64,000 bases of DNA from Leisingera aquaemixtae (GCF_019801145.1 NZ_JAHVJQ010000012.1:1-64000); one strand, 5' to 3'; numbered from the stretch's first letter, positions 34,721-44,029 are shown. Translations and numbers: made by a program. The notes: generated by a model not told the origin, from the sequence alone.

Positions 34721-36232
34721 ATGTCCCAGCTATCCAGCACCGTCCTGGCGCTGCTCGAGATCCTGTCCTACACCTTCATCTTTGCCATCGGCGCGGGCCT
34801 GCTGCTGATTGTTGCGCTCTACATCCGCGACAAGACCCAGACCGCCAGCACCCTGCGCCGCAACTACCCGGTGATCGCCCGCTTCCGCTATCTGTTCGAG
34901 CATCTGGGCGAATTCTTCCGGCAGTATTTCTTTGCGCTGGACCGCGAAGAGATGCCGTTCAACCGCGCCGAACGCTCCTGGGTCTACCGGGCGGCCAAGA
35001 ATGCGGACTCCACCGTCGCCTTCGGCTCCACCCGCGATCTGCGCCCGGCCGGAACCGTCTATTTTGCCAATGCCCCGTTCCCGGAGCTGGAGCACGCCGC
35101 AACCCCGCCCGCCGCGATCACCATCGGCCCCTATGCGCGCCAGCCCTATACCACCTCCTCTGTTTTCAACATCTCCGGCATGAGCTTCGGCGCCATCTCC
35201 GTTCCGGCTGTGCGGGCGCTGTCGCATGGCGCCAAGAAGGCCGGGATCTGGCTCAACACCGGCGAAGGCGGCCTGTCGCCCTACCACCTGGAAGGCGGCG
35301 CCGACATCGTATTCCAGATCGGCACCGGCAAATTCGGCGTGCGCAAGCCGGAGGGCGGCTTTGACGAGGACAAGCTGCGCGCGGTGGCGGCGCATGAAAC
35401 CGTGCGCATGTTCGAACTGAAGCTCAGCCAGGGCGCCAAGCCCGGCAAGGGCGGCATCCTGCCCGGCGCCAAGGTGACAGAGGAAATCGCCGCCATCCGC
35501 GGCCTGACGCCGGGCAAGGACGCGATCAGCCCCAACCGCCACCCGGAAGCCGCCACCGTGGGCGAGCTGCTCGATCTGATCGCCTATGTGCGCGGGGTGA
35601 CGGGCAAGCCGGTGGGGTTCAAGGCAGTGCTCGGCGCCTATGGCTTCCTCGAGGGCCTGTGCCAGGAGATCCTGGCGCGCGGGGCGGAAAGCGCGCCGGA
35701 TTTCATCACCATCGACAGCGCCGACGGCGGCACCGGCGCCGCCCCGATGAGCCTGATCGACAACATGGGAATGCCGTTGCGCGAAAGCCTGCCGCTGGCG
35801 GTGGATGTCCTCACCCGCTATGGCCTGCGCGACCGCATCAAGGTCTGCGCCAGCGGCAAGCTGATCAACCCGTCTGAGGTCGCCTGGGCGTTCTGCGCCG
35901 GAGCCGATTTCGTTGTCTCCGCCCGCGGCTTCATGTTTGCGCTCGGCTGCATCCAGGCGCTGCAGTGCAACAAGAACACCTGCCCCACCGGCATCACCAC
36001 CCACGACCCCAAGCTGCAATTCGGCCTCGACCCCTTCAGCAAGGCCGACCGTGTCGCCGCTTACGCCAAGAACATGGTCAAGGAGATCACCACTATCGCG
36101 CACAGCTGCGGCGTGGCTGAGCCGCGGCTGCTGAAACGCTACCACGCGCGCATCGTGCTGGACACGGGGCGGTCGGTCTCGATGGCGGAGCTGTTCCCGG
36201 AACAGGCGGCCCAGCAGTACGCCGCGCAATGA
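34721..36232 (+). CDS. FMN-binding glutamate synthase family protein, membrane-anchored
   Basis: This 503-residue protein has one N-terminal membrane helix (residues 8-28), then the Glu_synthase domain. The segments SGMSFGAISVPAVRALSHGA, NTGEGGLSPYHLEGGADIVF and DSADGGTGAAPMS match the FMN-binding glutamate synthase barrel. The cysteines C410, C416 and C421 (C-x5-C-x4-C, ending NTCPTG) match the 3Fe-4S ligands of the enzyme family. It lacks the glutaminase domain, so it is not a classic GltB. ATG follows AAAGGAG. It overlaps in context with the acetolactate-synthase-like gene. Substrate unknown. Confidence 0.85.
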   Translation: MSQLSSTVLALLEILSYTFIFAIGAGLLLIVALYIRDKTQTASTLRRNYPVIARFRYLFEHLGEFFRQYFFALDREEMPFNRAERSWVYRAAKNADSTVAFGSTRDLRPAGTVYFANAPFPELEHAATPPAAITIGPYARQPYTTSSVFNISGMSFGAISVPAVRALSHGAKKAGIWLNTGEGGLSPYHLEGGADIVFQIGTGKFGVRKPEGGFDEDKLRAVAAHETVRMFELKLSQGAKPGKGGILPGAKVTEEIAAIRGLTPGKDAISPNRHPEAATVGELLDLIAYVRGVTGKPVGFKAVLGAYGFLEGLCQEILARGAESAPDFITIDSADGGTGAAPMSLIDNMGMPLRESLPLAVDVLTRYGLRDRIKVCASGKLINPSEVAWAFCAGADFVVSARGFMFALGCIQALQCNKNTCPTGITTHDPKLQFGLDPFSKADRVAAYAKNMVKEITTIAHSCGVAEPRLLKRYHARIVLDTGRSVSMAELFPEQAAQQYAAQ

Positions 36233-36261
36233 CCCCCGACCCGAACCTGACAGGAGCCCCC

Positions 36262-37923
36262 ATGCCAGACTCTGCACGCCCCGCCAAAGCCTCCGATCTT
36301 CTTGTTGCCGCGCTGGAGGCCGAAGGCGTCGAATATGTCTTTGGCGTTCCGGGCGAGGAGAACCTCGATCTTCTGGAATCGCTGCGCACCTCGAACATCC
36401 AGCTGGTGCTGACCCGCCACGAACAGGGCGCGGGCTTCATGGCGGCAACCTATGGCCGCCTCACCGGCAAACCGGGCGTCTGCATGGCCACCCTCGGCCC
36501 CGGCGCCACCAACCTGGCAACGCCTGCGGCCTATGCCCATTTGGGGGCGATGCCGCTGATCATGATCACCGGGCAAAAACCGATCAAGAAATCGAAACAG
36601 GGCCGGTTCCAGATCATCGACGTGGTCAACCTCTTTGATCCGGTCTGCAAGATGTCGCGCCAGATCGTGCACGGCAACACCATCCCCGCCCTGATCCGCG
36701 AGGCCTTCCGCGTGGCAGAGGAGGAACGCCCCGGCGCGGTGCTGCTGGAGCTGCCGGAGGACATCGCGGCAGAGCAGACCGATGCCGCTGTCATTCCTCC
36801 CCACCCGCGCCATTACGCGGTGCCGGACGAAACCGTTTTGGCGGAAGCCGCAGAGATGATCCGCGCCGCCAAAATGCCGCTGGTGCTGGTCGGCGCCGGG
36901 GCCAACCGCCGCAAGGCGCGCTCGGCGCTGAGTGATTTCATCGAACAGGTCCGGATTCCCTTCTTCAACACCCAGATGGGCAAGGGCGTGATCGACGAAA
37001 GCTCCGGCCTGTTCCTGGGCACCGCGGCGCTGTCGGACGGCGATTACCTGCACTGCGCCATCGAACGCGCCGACCTGATCATCAACGTGGGCCACGACGT
37101 GGTGGAAAAACCGCCCTTCTTCATGACCGAGGGCGGCACCAAGGTGATCCATGTAAACTACAAGGCGGCGCAGGTCGATCAGGTCTATTTCCCGCAGGTG
37201 GAGGTGGTCGGCGATCTGGCACAGACCATCATCCGGCTGGGGCAGATCCTCGGCGGGCCGCTGAATTTCGACCGCAGCTTTTTCGAGCGCATGAAGACGG
37301 AGACCGACACGCACATCGCCGAGCGCGCCGATGATCCGCGCTTCCCGGTGATCCCGCAGCGGCTGGTCGCGGACACCCGCAAGGTGATGGATGACTGCGA
37401 TATCATCGCGCTCGACAATGGCATCTACAAGCTCTGGTACGCCCGCAACTACAAGGCCTTTCACCCCAACACTGTGCTTCTGGACAACGCGCTGGCGACG
37501 ATGGGCGCGGGCCTGCCCTCGGCGATGATGGCGGCGCAGCTGAACCCGGGCCGCCGGGTGATGGCGATCTGCGGCGACGGCGGCTTCATGATGAACAGCC
37601 AGGAACTGGAAACCGCGGTACGGCTGGGTCTCAACCTGGTGGTCACGGTGCTGAACGACAGCGCCTACGGCATGATCCGCTGGAAACAGGCGCATGTCGG
37701 CTTTGCCGACTGGGGACTGGAGTTCAACAACCCGGATTTCGTGCAATACGCCGCCAGCTACGGCGCCACCGGCCACCGCATAACCCGCACTGAGGACCTG
37801 GCGCCAACGTTCGAGAAAGCCTTTGCCGCGTGCGGCGTGCATCTGATCGACGTGCCGGTCGACTACAGCGAAAACCAGCGGGTGCTGATTGATGAGCTGG
37901 CCGCCAAGACCTGCCTGATCTGA
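36262..37923 (+). CDS. Acetolactate synthase-like thiamine diphosphate enzyme (large subunit type)
   Basis: This 553-residue TPP enzyme has its catalytic Glu in RHEQGAGFMA (E54) and the TPP-binding motif GDGGFMMNSQELETA near residue 438, followed by VLNDSAYG. Family members include catabolic acetolactate synthase (AlsS) and related decarboxylases. I chose the ATG at 36262 because CAGGAG sits before it; an upstream ATG at 36229 overlaps the preceding stop and would add 11 residues. No regulatory small subunit is adjacent, which fits a catabolic rather than biosynthetic enzyme. A true acetolactate function is not certain. Confidence 0.82.
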   Translation: MPDSARPAKASDLLVAALEAEGVEYVFGVPGEENLDLLESLRTSNIQLVLTRHEQGAGFMAATYGRLTGKPGVCMATLGPGATNLATPAAYAHLGAMPLIMITGQKPIKKSKQGRFQIIDVVNLFDPVCKMSRQIVHGNTIPALIREAFRVAEEERPGAVLLELPEDIAAEQTDAAVIPPHPRHYAVPDETVLAEAAEMIRAAKMPLVLVGAGANRRKARSALSDFIEQVRIPFFNTQMGKGVIDESSGLFLGTAALSDGDYLHCAIERADLIINVGHDVVEKPPFFMTEGGTKVIHVNYKAAQVDQVYFPQVEVVGDLAQTIIRLGQILGGPLNFDRSFFERMKTETDTHIAERADDPRFPVIPQRLVADTRKVMDDCDIIALDNGIYKLWYARNYKAFHPNTVLLDNALATMGAGLPSAMMAAQLNPGRRVMAICGDGGFMMNSQELETAVRLGLNLVVTVLNDSAYGMIRWKQAHVGFADWGLEFNNPDFVQYAASYGATGHRITRTEDLAPTFEKAFAACGVHLIDVPVDYSENQRVLIDELAAKTCLI

Positions 37924-37941
37924 CCCCGCCGCAGGCTGCGG

Positions 37942-37973
37942 CCGGTGCACAGGGGATGCACGGGGGGTGCACG
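37942..37973 (+). repeat. 32-base repeat, copy 1
   Basis: The element runs from CCGGTGCACAGGGGATG to GGGGGTGCACG. It starts 19 bases after the acetolactate-synthase-like stop. A near-identical copy (30 of 32 bases) in the opposite orientation lies at 46935-46966, also just after a gene. It is bounded by GTGCAC blocks. Confidence 0.75.
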
Positions 37974-37988
37974 TATGCTGCCCCGTGC

Positions 37989-38885
37989 CTACAGCAGGCC
38001 CATCGCAACCGCAGACTGCGGCGAGATCCCCAGATCATTGAACCCCGCCATCCCCTCGCCCGCGGTATTGTCCTGCCGCATCAGCGCAACCTGCGCCGGG
38101 GTGAGCGGCGGGTGCGGCAGCGGCGCCAGCAGCGCCGCCGCAATCCGCCACAGAACAAAGGGCACCGGCAGCAGCAGGCGGCGGCGGCCGCTGCGGGCCG
38201 CCAGCCGCTGCAGGATTTCGCGGTAGGTGAAGACGTCCGGCCCGCCCAGCTCGAACACCTTGCGCTGCGCGCGGGGGCCGTCCAGCACACGGGCCACCGC
38301 CTCAGCCACGTCGCAGGCCCAGACCGGCTGCAGGCGGGTGCGGCCGGTGCCGAACAGGGGGATCACCGGCAGATGCTCAACAATCTTCTGCAGATCCCCG
38401 AAAAAGGCGCCGTCACGGCTGAACATGACGCTGGGCCGCAGGATCACCGCATCGGGGCAGGCGCTGCGCACCGCCACCTCGCCTTCGGCCCTGGCCCGCA
38501 CATAGGCAGAGGGCGAATGCAGGCTGGCGCCGATCCCGGAGATATGCACCAGCCGCTGACCGGGGGTCTCCTGCACCAGCCGGGCAATCCTGCGGGCGCC
38601 CGCCAGATGCACGTCCTGAAAGCTCTGCTGCCGGGTCTCGGTGTAGAAACCGATGCAGTTTATTACCCATCCGTTGCCGTTCAGGGCGCGGGCCATGACA
38701 CTCTGGTCCGCCAGGTCCAGCGCCACCTGCGCCACCCCCGGCTCCCACTCCGTTGGGGCTGCGGCCCCGGGCGTGCGGGTGCCGGCGCTGACGCTGCACC
38801 CAAGCCGCTGCAGCCGCCGCACCACCCGGCGGCCGAGAAATCCCGTGCCGCCCAGCACAATCACACGCCGGGAACTGTTCTGCAT
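37989..38885 (-). CDS. NAD(P)-binding protein, complex I NDUFA9-like family
   Basis: This 298-residue Rossmann-fold protein of the extended SDR/NDUFA9 type has the nucleotide motif VIVLGGTGFLGRRVVRRLQ at residues 7-25 and a downstream motif RILRPSVMFSRDGAFFGDLQ-like segment (ILRPSVMFSRDGAFF). Family proteins bind NAD(P)H. Some are assembly-type partners of respiratory complex I, others modify lipids or quinones. The start at 38885 removes a 14-residue extension that does not look like the family N-terminus. It is the last gene of the minus-strand run that begins with the CoA transferase. Confidence 0.8.
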   Translation of the reverse strand: MQNSSRRVIVLGGTGFLGRRVVRRLQRLGCSVSAGTRTPGAAAPTEWEPGVAQVALDLADQSVMARALNGNGWVINCIGFYTETRQQSFQDVHLAGARRIARLVQETPGQRLVHISGIGASLHSPSAYVRARAEGEVAVRSACPDAVILRPSVMFSRDGAFFGDLQKIVEHLPVIPLFGTGRTRLQPVWACDVAEAVARVLDGPRAQRKVFELGGPDVFTYREILQRLAARSGRRRLLLPVPFVLWRIAAALLAPLPHPPLTPAQVALMRQDNTAGEGMAGFNDLGISPQSAVAMGLL

Positions 38886-38988
38886 CTGGCCGCGCTCCCC
38901 TTCCGGGTCTGCGCCACCAGATAGCACGCCTGCCCCGCTGCGCCACTTGCAGCGGAACCGTCAGCGCCCTGCCGGTCAGCTTAGCCGG

Positions 38989-39195
38989 TCAGTCCAGCCG
39001 GAACCCGATCTTGAGCCCGACCTGGTAATGCGCAACCTTGCCGTCCTCGACATGGCCGCGGATCTCGCCGACTTCGAACCAGCCGATGTGCTCGATGGTC
39101 TTGGACGCCCGGGCAATCGCCCCGCTGATGGCATCCTCGATGCTGGACTGCGAGCTGCCCACCACATCCACCGTCTTGTAAACCGCGTCACTCAT
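38989..39195 (-). CDS. Dodecin family protein
   Basis: This 68-residue protein of the dodecin family has the hallmark sequence GWFEVGEIRGHVEDGKVAHYQ, including the Trp that stacks on flavin. It ends VGLKIGFRLD, matching the usual C-terminus. Dodecins assemble as 12-mers that store or buffer flavins, and some also bind CoA. Start at 39195 gives MSDAVYKTVDVVG, the usual N-terminus. Confidence 0.92.
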   Translation of the reverse strand: MSDAVYKTVDVVGSSQSSIEDAISGAIARASKTIEHIGWFEVGEIRGHVEDGKVAHYQVGLKIGFRLD

Positions 39196-39342
39196 AACAC
39201 ACCTCCTCACACTGCGGGGTCTGTCACGTTAACCGCTTTGGACCAGGAAACCTACAGAATCCGTATCCTGGCCGCGCCGCACAGCAACACCGGCCTTTCA
39301 GGACAGCGGTCCCGCCGGCAGCCATGCGATGGGTCGAACTGG

Positions 39343-41808
39343 TTATTCGGGCAGATATTTCTCCGACCAGCTATCACCTGCCGCACCGCTTGCGGCCATT
39401 GCCGCGGCCTCCGCTTCGGAGTACCCGAGCCGTTCCAGGATGGCCCTGGTGTGCTGGCCGTATTTCGGCATTGGGCCCGGAATGGCAATCCGGCCTGCCT
39501 GCGGGCGCACGGCATTGGGGGCCACCAGATCGCACCACCGGCCCATCGGGTGCCGGTCATGGCGGATCACGCGGAAAGTGGCCTGGTTCAGGTCGATACC
39601 GCCCTGGCTTTCCAGCTGCAGCGCCGCATCGCGGGTTTCATGCAGCGACGACAGCGGCACCGCGGCAGCGGAGGTTCCGGCAAAAGCCGCCCGCCAGTGC
39701 GGCAGCGGCTGGGCGGCGAAGCGTGCCTGCAAGGCATCGTGCAGCTGGTCCTCCGGCAGCTCTGCCAGGTCCGCCAGCTCCGGCACCCGCGCCAGCGCCG
39801 CACCGCGCTCGGTGGGGGCTGCAAAGAAGAACCAGCCGCCGGCGGCCTGATAGCAATGGTAGAACGGCCCCCATCCCAAGGCTTCGCGCCCCGAAGGTTC
39901 GTCAAAGGGCGCCCTGCCCTCAAAGTCATACATGAACTGCGACTGGATCAGGTTGCCGGCCGCCGCAAGCGAGGCGCGCGCCACCCCGCCCTTGCCGGTG
40001 TCCTCCAGCCGCAGCAGCGCGCCGCCAAGCGCCACGCAGGCGCAGAAGCCGGTCAGCACGTCGATGGTTCCGAAATGCGCGTGCTCCTCGGGTGTTTCCA
40101 TGCCGCCGCCAAAGCGCAGCATCACACCGGTCGCCGCCTGCGCCAGATCGTCATAACCCAGGTGCCCGGATTTCGGCCCCCGCATCGGGCCGCCGAAGGC
40201 ATCGAGCTGCACCAGGATCAGGCGCGGATTGATCTCTGCCAGCCGCTCCGGCGACAGGCCCAGCCGGTCGCGCTGCTGATCGGTGCCGTTCATGGTGATG
40301 ACGTCAGCTTCGGCAATCAGCCGGGCCAGCGCCTCCTGCCCCTTTTCGCTGCGCAGGTTCAACAGGATGCTCTCCTTGCCGCGCTGCGCGTGGATGCCGA
40401 AGACAACCGTGTTCCAGGGATCCACCGAAGGCTCCACCGGCTGCACCAGCGTCACCTTTGCGCCGAAGCGCGCCAGGGTCGAGCCGATGGTCGGCCCGGC
40501 AATCACATTGGTCAGGTCCAAAACCTTGAGCCCGTCGAGCCAGCCCTTGCCCGCCCGGCCGCTGGCCCCGCCGCGTTCCGGTTCCGCCAGCAGCGCCGCC
40601 AGATCCGCCTCCACCGCGCCCGATTTCCGCACCGCGCCCGCGTCGCCGGACAGCCAGGCGACATTGCCCATCTGATGCATGATCCCGTGTTTGCTATCCT
40701 CCACTTTCAGGATCAGCCCGGACGCCAGCGCATGCGGGTCGTGCAGCCACTCCGCGGTGAACCGCTGCGCGGTCGCGGGCGCCTTGGCGGCGCCGAACAA
40801 ATCCTCCCACTCATGCGCTGGCTTGGTCAGGAAGGCGGCCTTCATTGCCGAGGACACCCGCTCCCGGTCGGAAGCCCCGACCGGGTAGTTGCGCATCGAC
40901 CATTCGGCGGGCCAGTCTTTGGCGTCCAGATAGGCAGAGAAATCCGGCAGCCCGTCTGCCAGTTCCTTCAGCCCCAGTGCCTCCAGCACCCGCCGCGGAT
41001 GGGTGGCGACAGAGCCGCTCACCACATAGAACCCGCGCCCGTCGGCGCAGGTATAGGTGCGGTAGAAGGGATCGAGGAATTCGGACAGCTCCTCGAACCG
41101 CAGGTTCATCGGCAACCCTCGTGCTTGGCGCCGGTCCAGCTCCACCTCGCGCGGGGACTTGTAGCGCTCCGGGTAATCCTCAATCTGCTCGCAGTTATAG
41201 ACCAGCCCTTCCAGCAGCGCGGCGGCCAGCGGCACCTCGATGTGATCGCCGCCGTTTTCGCGGCGGGCATTCAGCGCAAACAGCACCGACATGGCGCCAA
41301 AGCTGGCGCCATAGGCCGACGCCAGGGCCAGCGGCGAGAACGACGGGTTGATGCCCATCAGGCGGCGGTTCAGCCCCATGTCGGTGAACTGGCCGGTATA
41401 GGCGGCAATCACCGCCTCCCAGGCGGGCAGGCCTGCCAGTTCCGCGTCGGTGGAGGCAAAGCCGGGCAGCGACAGATAGACCAGCTGGGCGTTGGCAGCC
41501 CGCAGCACATCCGGCCCCAGGCCCAGGCGGTCCATCACCCCGGGGCGGAAGTTTTCGATCACCACATCGGCGCGTCTGGCAAGCGCAATGGCGGTGGCGC
41601 GGCCCTCTTCCGATTTCAGGTCCAGCTCAAGCGTCTGCTTGCCGCGTGACAGCATGTCAAAGGCCGGTCCGTCAAAGCCGGTTCCGCCGGGCCGGGTGAT
41701 GCGGATCACCTCTGCCCCCATGTCGGCCAGCATCATGCCGGTCAGCGGGCCGGCCAGATAGTGACCGAAGTCGAGGACGCGGATGTGGGAAAGGGGGCGC
41801 TGCGGCAT
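39343..41808 (-). CDS. CaiB/BaiF-type CoA transferase, duplicated (two-domain fusion)
   Basis: This 821-residue protein contains two copies of the family III CoA transferase fold. The first starts near residue 8 (IRVLDFGHYLAGPLTGMML) and the second near residue 440 (LKVLDLTNVIAGPTIGSTL). The catalytic Asp is present in the second copy (YDDLAQAATG, D553), but the matching position in the first has Glu (AWEAVIAAYTG, E131). Ordinary members are about 400 residues and act as dimers, so this is a single-chain pseudo-dimer. It is divergent from a LysR gene, the likely regulator. Substrate acid unknown; carnitine or a related acid is possible given the nearby locus. Confidence 0.85.
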   Translation of the reverse strand: MPQRPLSHIRVLDFGHYLAGPLTGMMLADMGAEVIRITRPGGTGFDGPAFDMLSRGKQTLELDLKSEEGRATAIALARRADVVIENFRPGVMDRLGLGPDVLRAANAQLVYLSLPGFASTDAELAGLPAWEAVIAAYTGQFTDMGLNRRLMGINPSFSPLALASAYGASFGAMSVLFALNARRENGGDHIEVPLAAALLEGLVYNCEQIEDYPERYKSPREVELDRRQARGLPMNLRFEELSEFLDPFYRTYTCADGRGFYVVSGSVATHPRRVLEALGLKELADGLPDFSAYLDAKDWPAEWSMRNYPVGASDRERVSSAMKAAFLTKPAHEWEDLFGAAKAPATAQRFTAEWLHDPHALASGLILKVEDSKHGIMHQMGNVAWLSGDAGAVRKSGAVEADLAALLAEPERGGASGRAGKGWLDGLKVLDLTNVIAGPTIGSTLARFGAKVTLVQPVEPSVDPWNTVVFGIHAQRGKESILLNLRSEKGQEALARLIAEADVITMNGTDQQRDRLGLSPERLAEINPRLILVQLDAFGGPMRGPKSGHLGYDDLAQAATGVMLRFGGGMETPEEHAHFGTIDVLTGFCACVALGGALLRLEDTGKGGVARASLAAAGNLIQSQFMYDFEGRAPFDEPSGREALGWGPFYHCYQAAGGWFFFAAPTERGAALARVPELADLAELPEDQLHDALQARFAAQPLPHWRAAFAGTSAAAVPLSSLHETRDAALQLESQGGIDLNQATFRVIRHDRHPMGRWCDLVAPNAVRPQAGRIAIPGPMPKYGQHTRAILERLGYSEAEAAAMAASGAAGDSWSEKYLPE

Positions 41809-41915
41809 TGCGAGGGAACCTGTCTGTTGCAATCAAATCCTGGTTCGCCCCAGGTTATCTTTGCGCCGCGCAATATCCACTGGCCAAAAACGCATGGTCT
41901 CCCTAACATTTTCCT

Positions 41916-42830
41916 ATGGAACGTTCGATACGCCCCACCGCCGGGTCGCTGAATTCCCTGCTGGTTCTGGAAGTGGCCGTGCGCCACGCCAGCCTGTCGC
42001 GCGCGGCCATTGAACTGGGACTGAGCCAGCCTGCAGTCTCGCGCCATATCGCCACGCTGGAGGACCGGCTGCGGCAGCCATTGTTTGACCGCAACAACAA
42101 CCGGATCACCCCCACCGCCAATGCAATCCGGCTGGCGGATGCGGTGGCGCTGGGGCTGGGCCATGTGGACCAGGCCTGGAGCGAGGTCCTGGCAGCGCCG
42201 GAAACGGATGAGGTGACGCTCGCGTGCACCTTCGGCTTTGCCGACCAATGGCTGATGCCGCGGCATTCGGATCTGCGGGCCAGCCTGGGCGGCACAAGGG
42301 TCCGGGTGGTGACCACCGACCAGCTGGGGGATATCGACATGTCCCGCCTGGATGCGGCGGTGGTCTGGGATCCATCGCGGATGCCTGAGCGCCCGTATTT
42401 CCCGCTGATCCCGTCGGAGACCTTTCCGGTTTGCACCCCTGGCTTTCTGGCGGATCACCCGGAGGCAGCTGACGGCATTTCTGCTCTGCCGCCGGTGTCT
42501 TTCCTGCACTTCGACACCGGCAGCTCCGGTTTTCTGACCTGGCCGGGCTGGTTCGAGCAGGCGGGGCTGCCGCTGCCGCGCTTTGGCAAGGCGCCGGAAT
42601 TTGATGCCTATCCGTTCCTTCTGCAGGCGGTTCTGGACGGCGAGGGCATAGCGCTCGGCTGGCTTGGGCTGGTCGATCAGCTGCTGGAGAATGGCCGCCT
42701 GGTCCGTGCAGGCCCCAGCGTTTTCAGCCGCGAAACCGCCTACTATGTACAGCATCGGCCGGTCCTGGACGAAACCGGTGCGCTGGCGCGTCTGCTGGCC
42801 TGGTTCCAGGGCCAAGCGCCTCACCGCTGA
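41916..42830 (+). CDS. LysR family transcriptional regulator
   Basis: This 304-residue regulator has its helix-turn-helix at about residues 10-65 (LSRAAIELGLSQPAVSRHIA and RLRQPLFDRNNNRI) and its effector domain from about residue 90. It is divergent from the double CoA transferase across 107 bases that contain CCTGG-N6-CCAGG (41839-41854), a possible site. It is convergent with the CdhR-like gene. Confidence 0.87.
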   Translation: MERSIRPTAGSLNSLLVLEVAVRHASLSRAAIELGLSQPAVSRHIATLEDRLRQPLFDRNNNRITPTANAIRLADAVALGLGHVDQAWSEVLAAPETDEVTLACTFGFADQWLMPRHSDLRASLGGTRVRVVTTDQLGDIDMSRLDAAVVWDPSRMPERPYFPLIPSETFPVCTPGFLADHPEAADGISALPPVSFLHFDTGSSGFLTWPGWFEQAGLPLPRFGKAPEFDAYPFLLQAVLDGEGIALGWLGLVDQLLENGRLVRAGPSVFSRETAYYVQHRPVLDETGALARLLAWFQGQAPHR

Positions 42831-42901
42831 TGGTACGCGGAACTTAAAAGCCCAAACCGGACGCTGCCGCGCCGGGGTGGCGGCGTCAATGGCTCCTGCC
42901 C

Positions 42902-43891
42902 CTAGGATCTGCCGCCTTTGCCCTGTGCGGCACGGTCCCACGGTTTTTCCTGCCCCCGCGCCTCGCGGATGGTCCTGCCGTAATGCCCGCTGAAGGACCG
43001 CCCGAGTGAGGAAGCAGAGGAAAACCCGCACCGGAGGGCAATCTGCTCCAGGCTTAGATGGGTCTCTTCCGACAGATAGCGGGCATGCTGAAGCCGCAGC
43101 ATCTTGTAGTATTTGCCCGGCGTCATGCCCAGTTCACGCTGGAACGCGCGGGCCAGCGTGCGTTCGGACAGCGACACCCGTTTGGCCAGCGCCGCCGTGC
43201 TCAGCGGGGCTTCGATGGTTTCGGCCATCAGGTTCGCCGCCTTCAGGATCTTGGGCGAGCCCTTCTGCTCCAGCCGCGCGGCGCCGCGGTTCAGCTCCGA
43301 CTGGCGCGACGGGTCGTAGACAAACATGGTCGAGGCGCCAAAGGCCGCGGCGGATCCGTAAAGATCCTGAATGAGGCTCAGCATCATGTCGAGCGCGGTG
43401 CTGGCGCCGCCGCAGGTGAGGAACGCGCCGGACCGTACAAACCGCGCGGTGGAAACCTCGACCTTGGGAAAGGTCTCGGCAAAGGCCTCCAGCTCCTGCC
43501 AGTGGATCGTCGCGGTATGGCCGTCCAACACCCCTGCCGCGGCCAGCAGCCAGGCGGCAGTGTCCAGTGCCAGCACCAGCTCCGCCCGCCGCACTGCGCC
43601 GCGCAGCCGCGCCAGCAGCGCGGGCGTCACCTGCCCGCGCACGTGGTAGCCTGCAACCAGCACCAGGGTGCGGTTGCCCCCGCCGTCGTCGAATGCCCCG
43701 TCAGGCGTGATCTGCAGGCCGCTGGAACTGGTGACCGGCGCGCCATCAAGGGTGCTGACCCGCCAGCCGGCCATCTCCTGGCCGGAGTTCATCCGCACGT
43801 CGCGCAGCGGCTCCATGGCGCTGGCCAGCACCATGTTGGAAAACCCGTCGAACAGCAGGAATTCGAATATCGGCGGCGGTTTTGACGGCAT
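42902..43891 (-). CDS. GlxA-type AraC family regulator, CdhR-like
   Basis: This 329-residue protein has an N-terminal DJ-1/PfpI-like (glutamine-amidotransferase-type) domain to about residue 195 and a C-terminal AraC helix-turn-helix with two motifs. These are SLSERTLARAFQRELGMTPG and IALRCGFSSASSLGRSFSGH. The layout is that of the GATR subgroup that includes CdhR, ArgR and GbdR of Pseudomonas. Divergent position next to acetoacetyl-CoA synthetase, dehydrocarnitine cleavage and carnitine dehydrogenase genes makes CdhR, the carnitine-pathway activator, the best match. Start at 43891 was set by the usual N-terminus of the family. Confidence 0.82.
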   Translation of the reverse strand: MPSKPPPIFEFLLFDGFSNMVLASAMEPLRDVRMNSGQEMAGWRVSTLDGAPVTSSSGLQITPDGAFDDGGGNRTLVLVAGYHVRGQVTPALLARLRGAVRRAELVLALDTAAWLLAAAGVLDGHTATIHWQELEAFAETFPKVEVSTARFVRSGAFLTCGGASTALDMMLSLIQDLYGSAAAFGASTMFVYDPSRQSELNRGAARLEQKGSPKILKAANLMAETIEAPLSTAALAKRVSLSERTLARAFQRELGMTPGKYYKMLRLQHARYLSEETHLSLEQIALRCGFSSASSLGRSFSGHYGRTIREARGQEKPWDRAAQGKGGRS

Positions 43892-43919
43892 CTGTATAGT
43901 ATTTGACCGAAACTGTATA
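43892..43919. promoter_or_regulatory. Direct repeats in the divergent cdhR-like/aacS-like promoter
   Basis: CTGTATA occurs at 43892-43898 and again at 43913-43919, a 21-base period, close to two helical turns. Direct half-sites at this spacing are typical of AraC-type activators. GTCAAG-CCT-CTTGAC (43956-43970) is a further inverted repeat in the same 138-base gap. Confidence 0.5.
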
Positions 43920-44029
43920 AACGTTACGTCATTTCCTGCGCTAATCACGCTGCAAGTCAAGCCTCTTGACCCGATCCGAACCGACGCGCAGACGACATCT
44001 AAGCCCGCTCTCTAGCCACTGAGACTTCC

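Noticed and set aside
36229-36261. Upstream ATG for the acetolactate-synthase-like gene
   Set aside because: It overlaps the preceding stop codon, while the ATG at 36262 has a better ribosome-binding site and gives the usual N-terminus.
38653-41649. 998-codon plus-strand frame opposite the CoA transferase
   Set aside because: The minus-strand CoA transferase is clearly real, and this frame has low-complexity composition and no domain.
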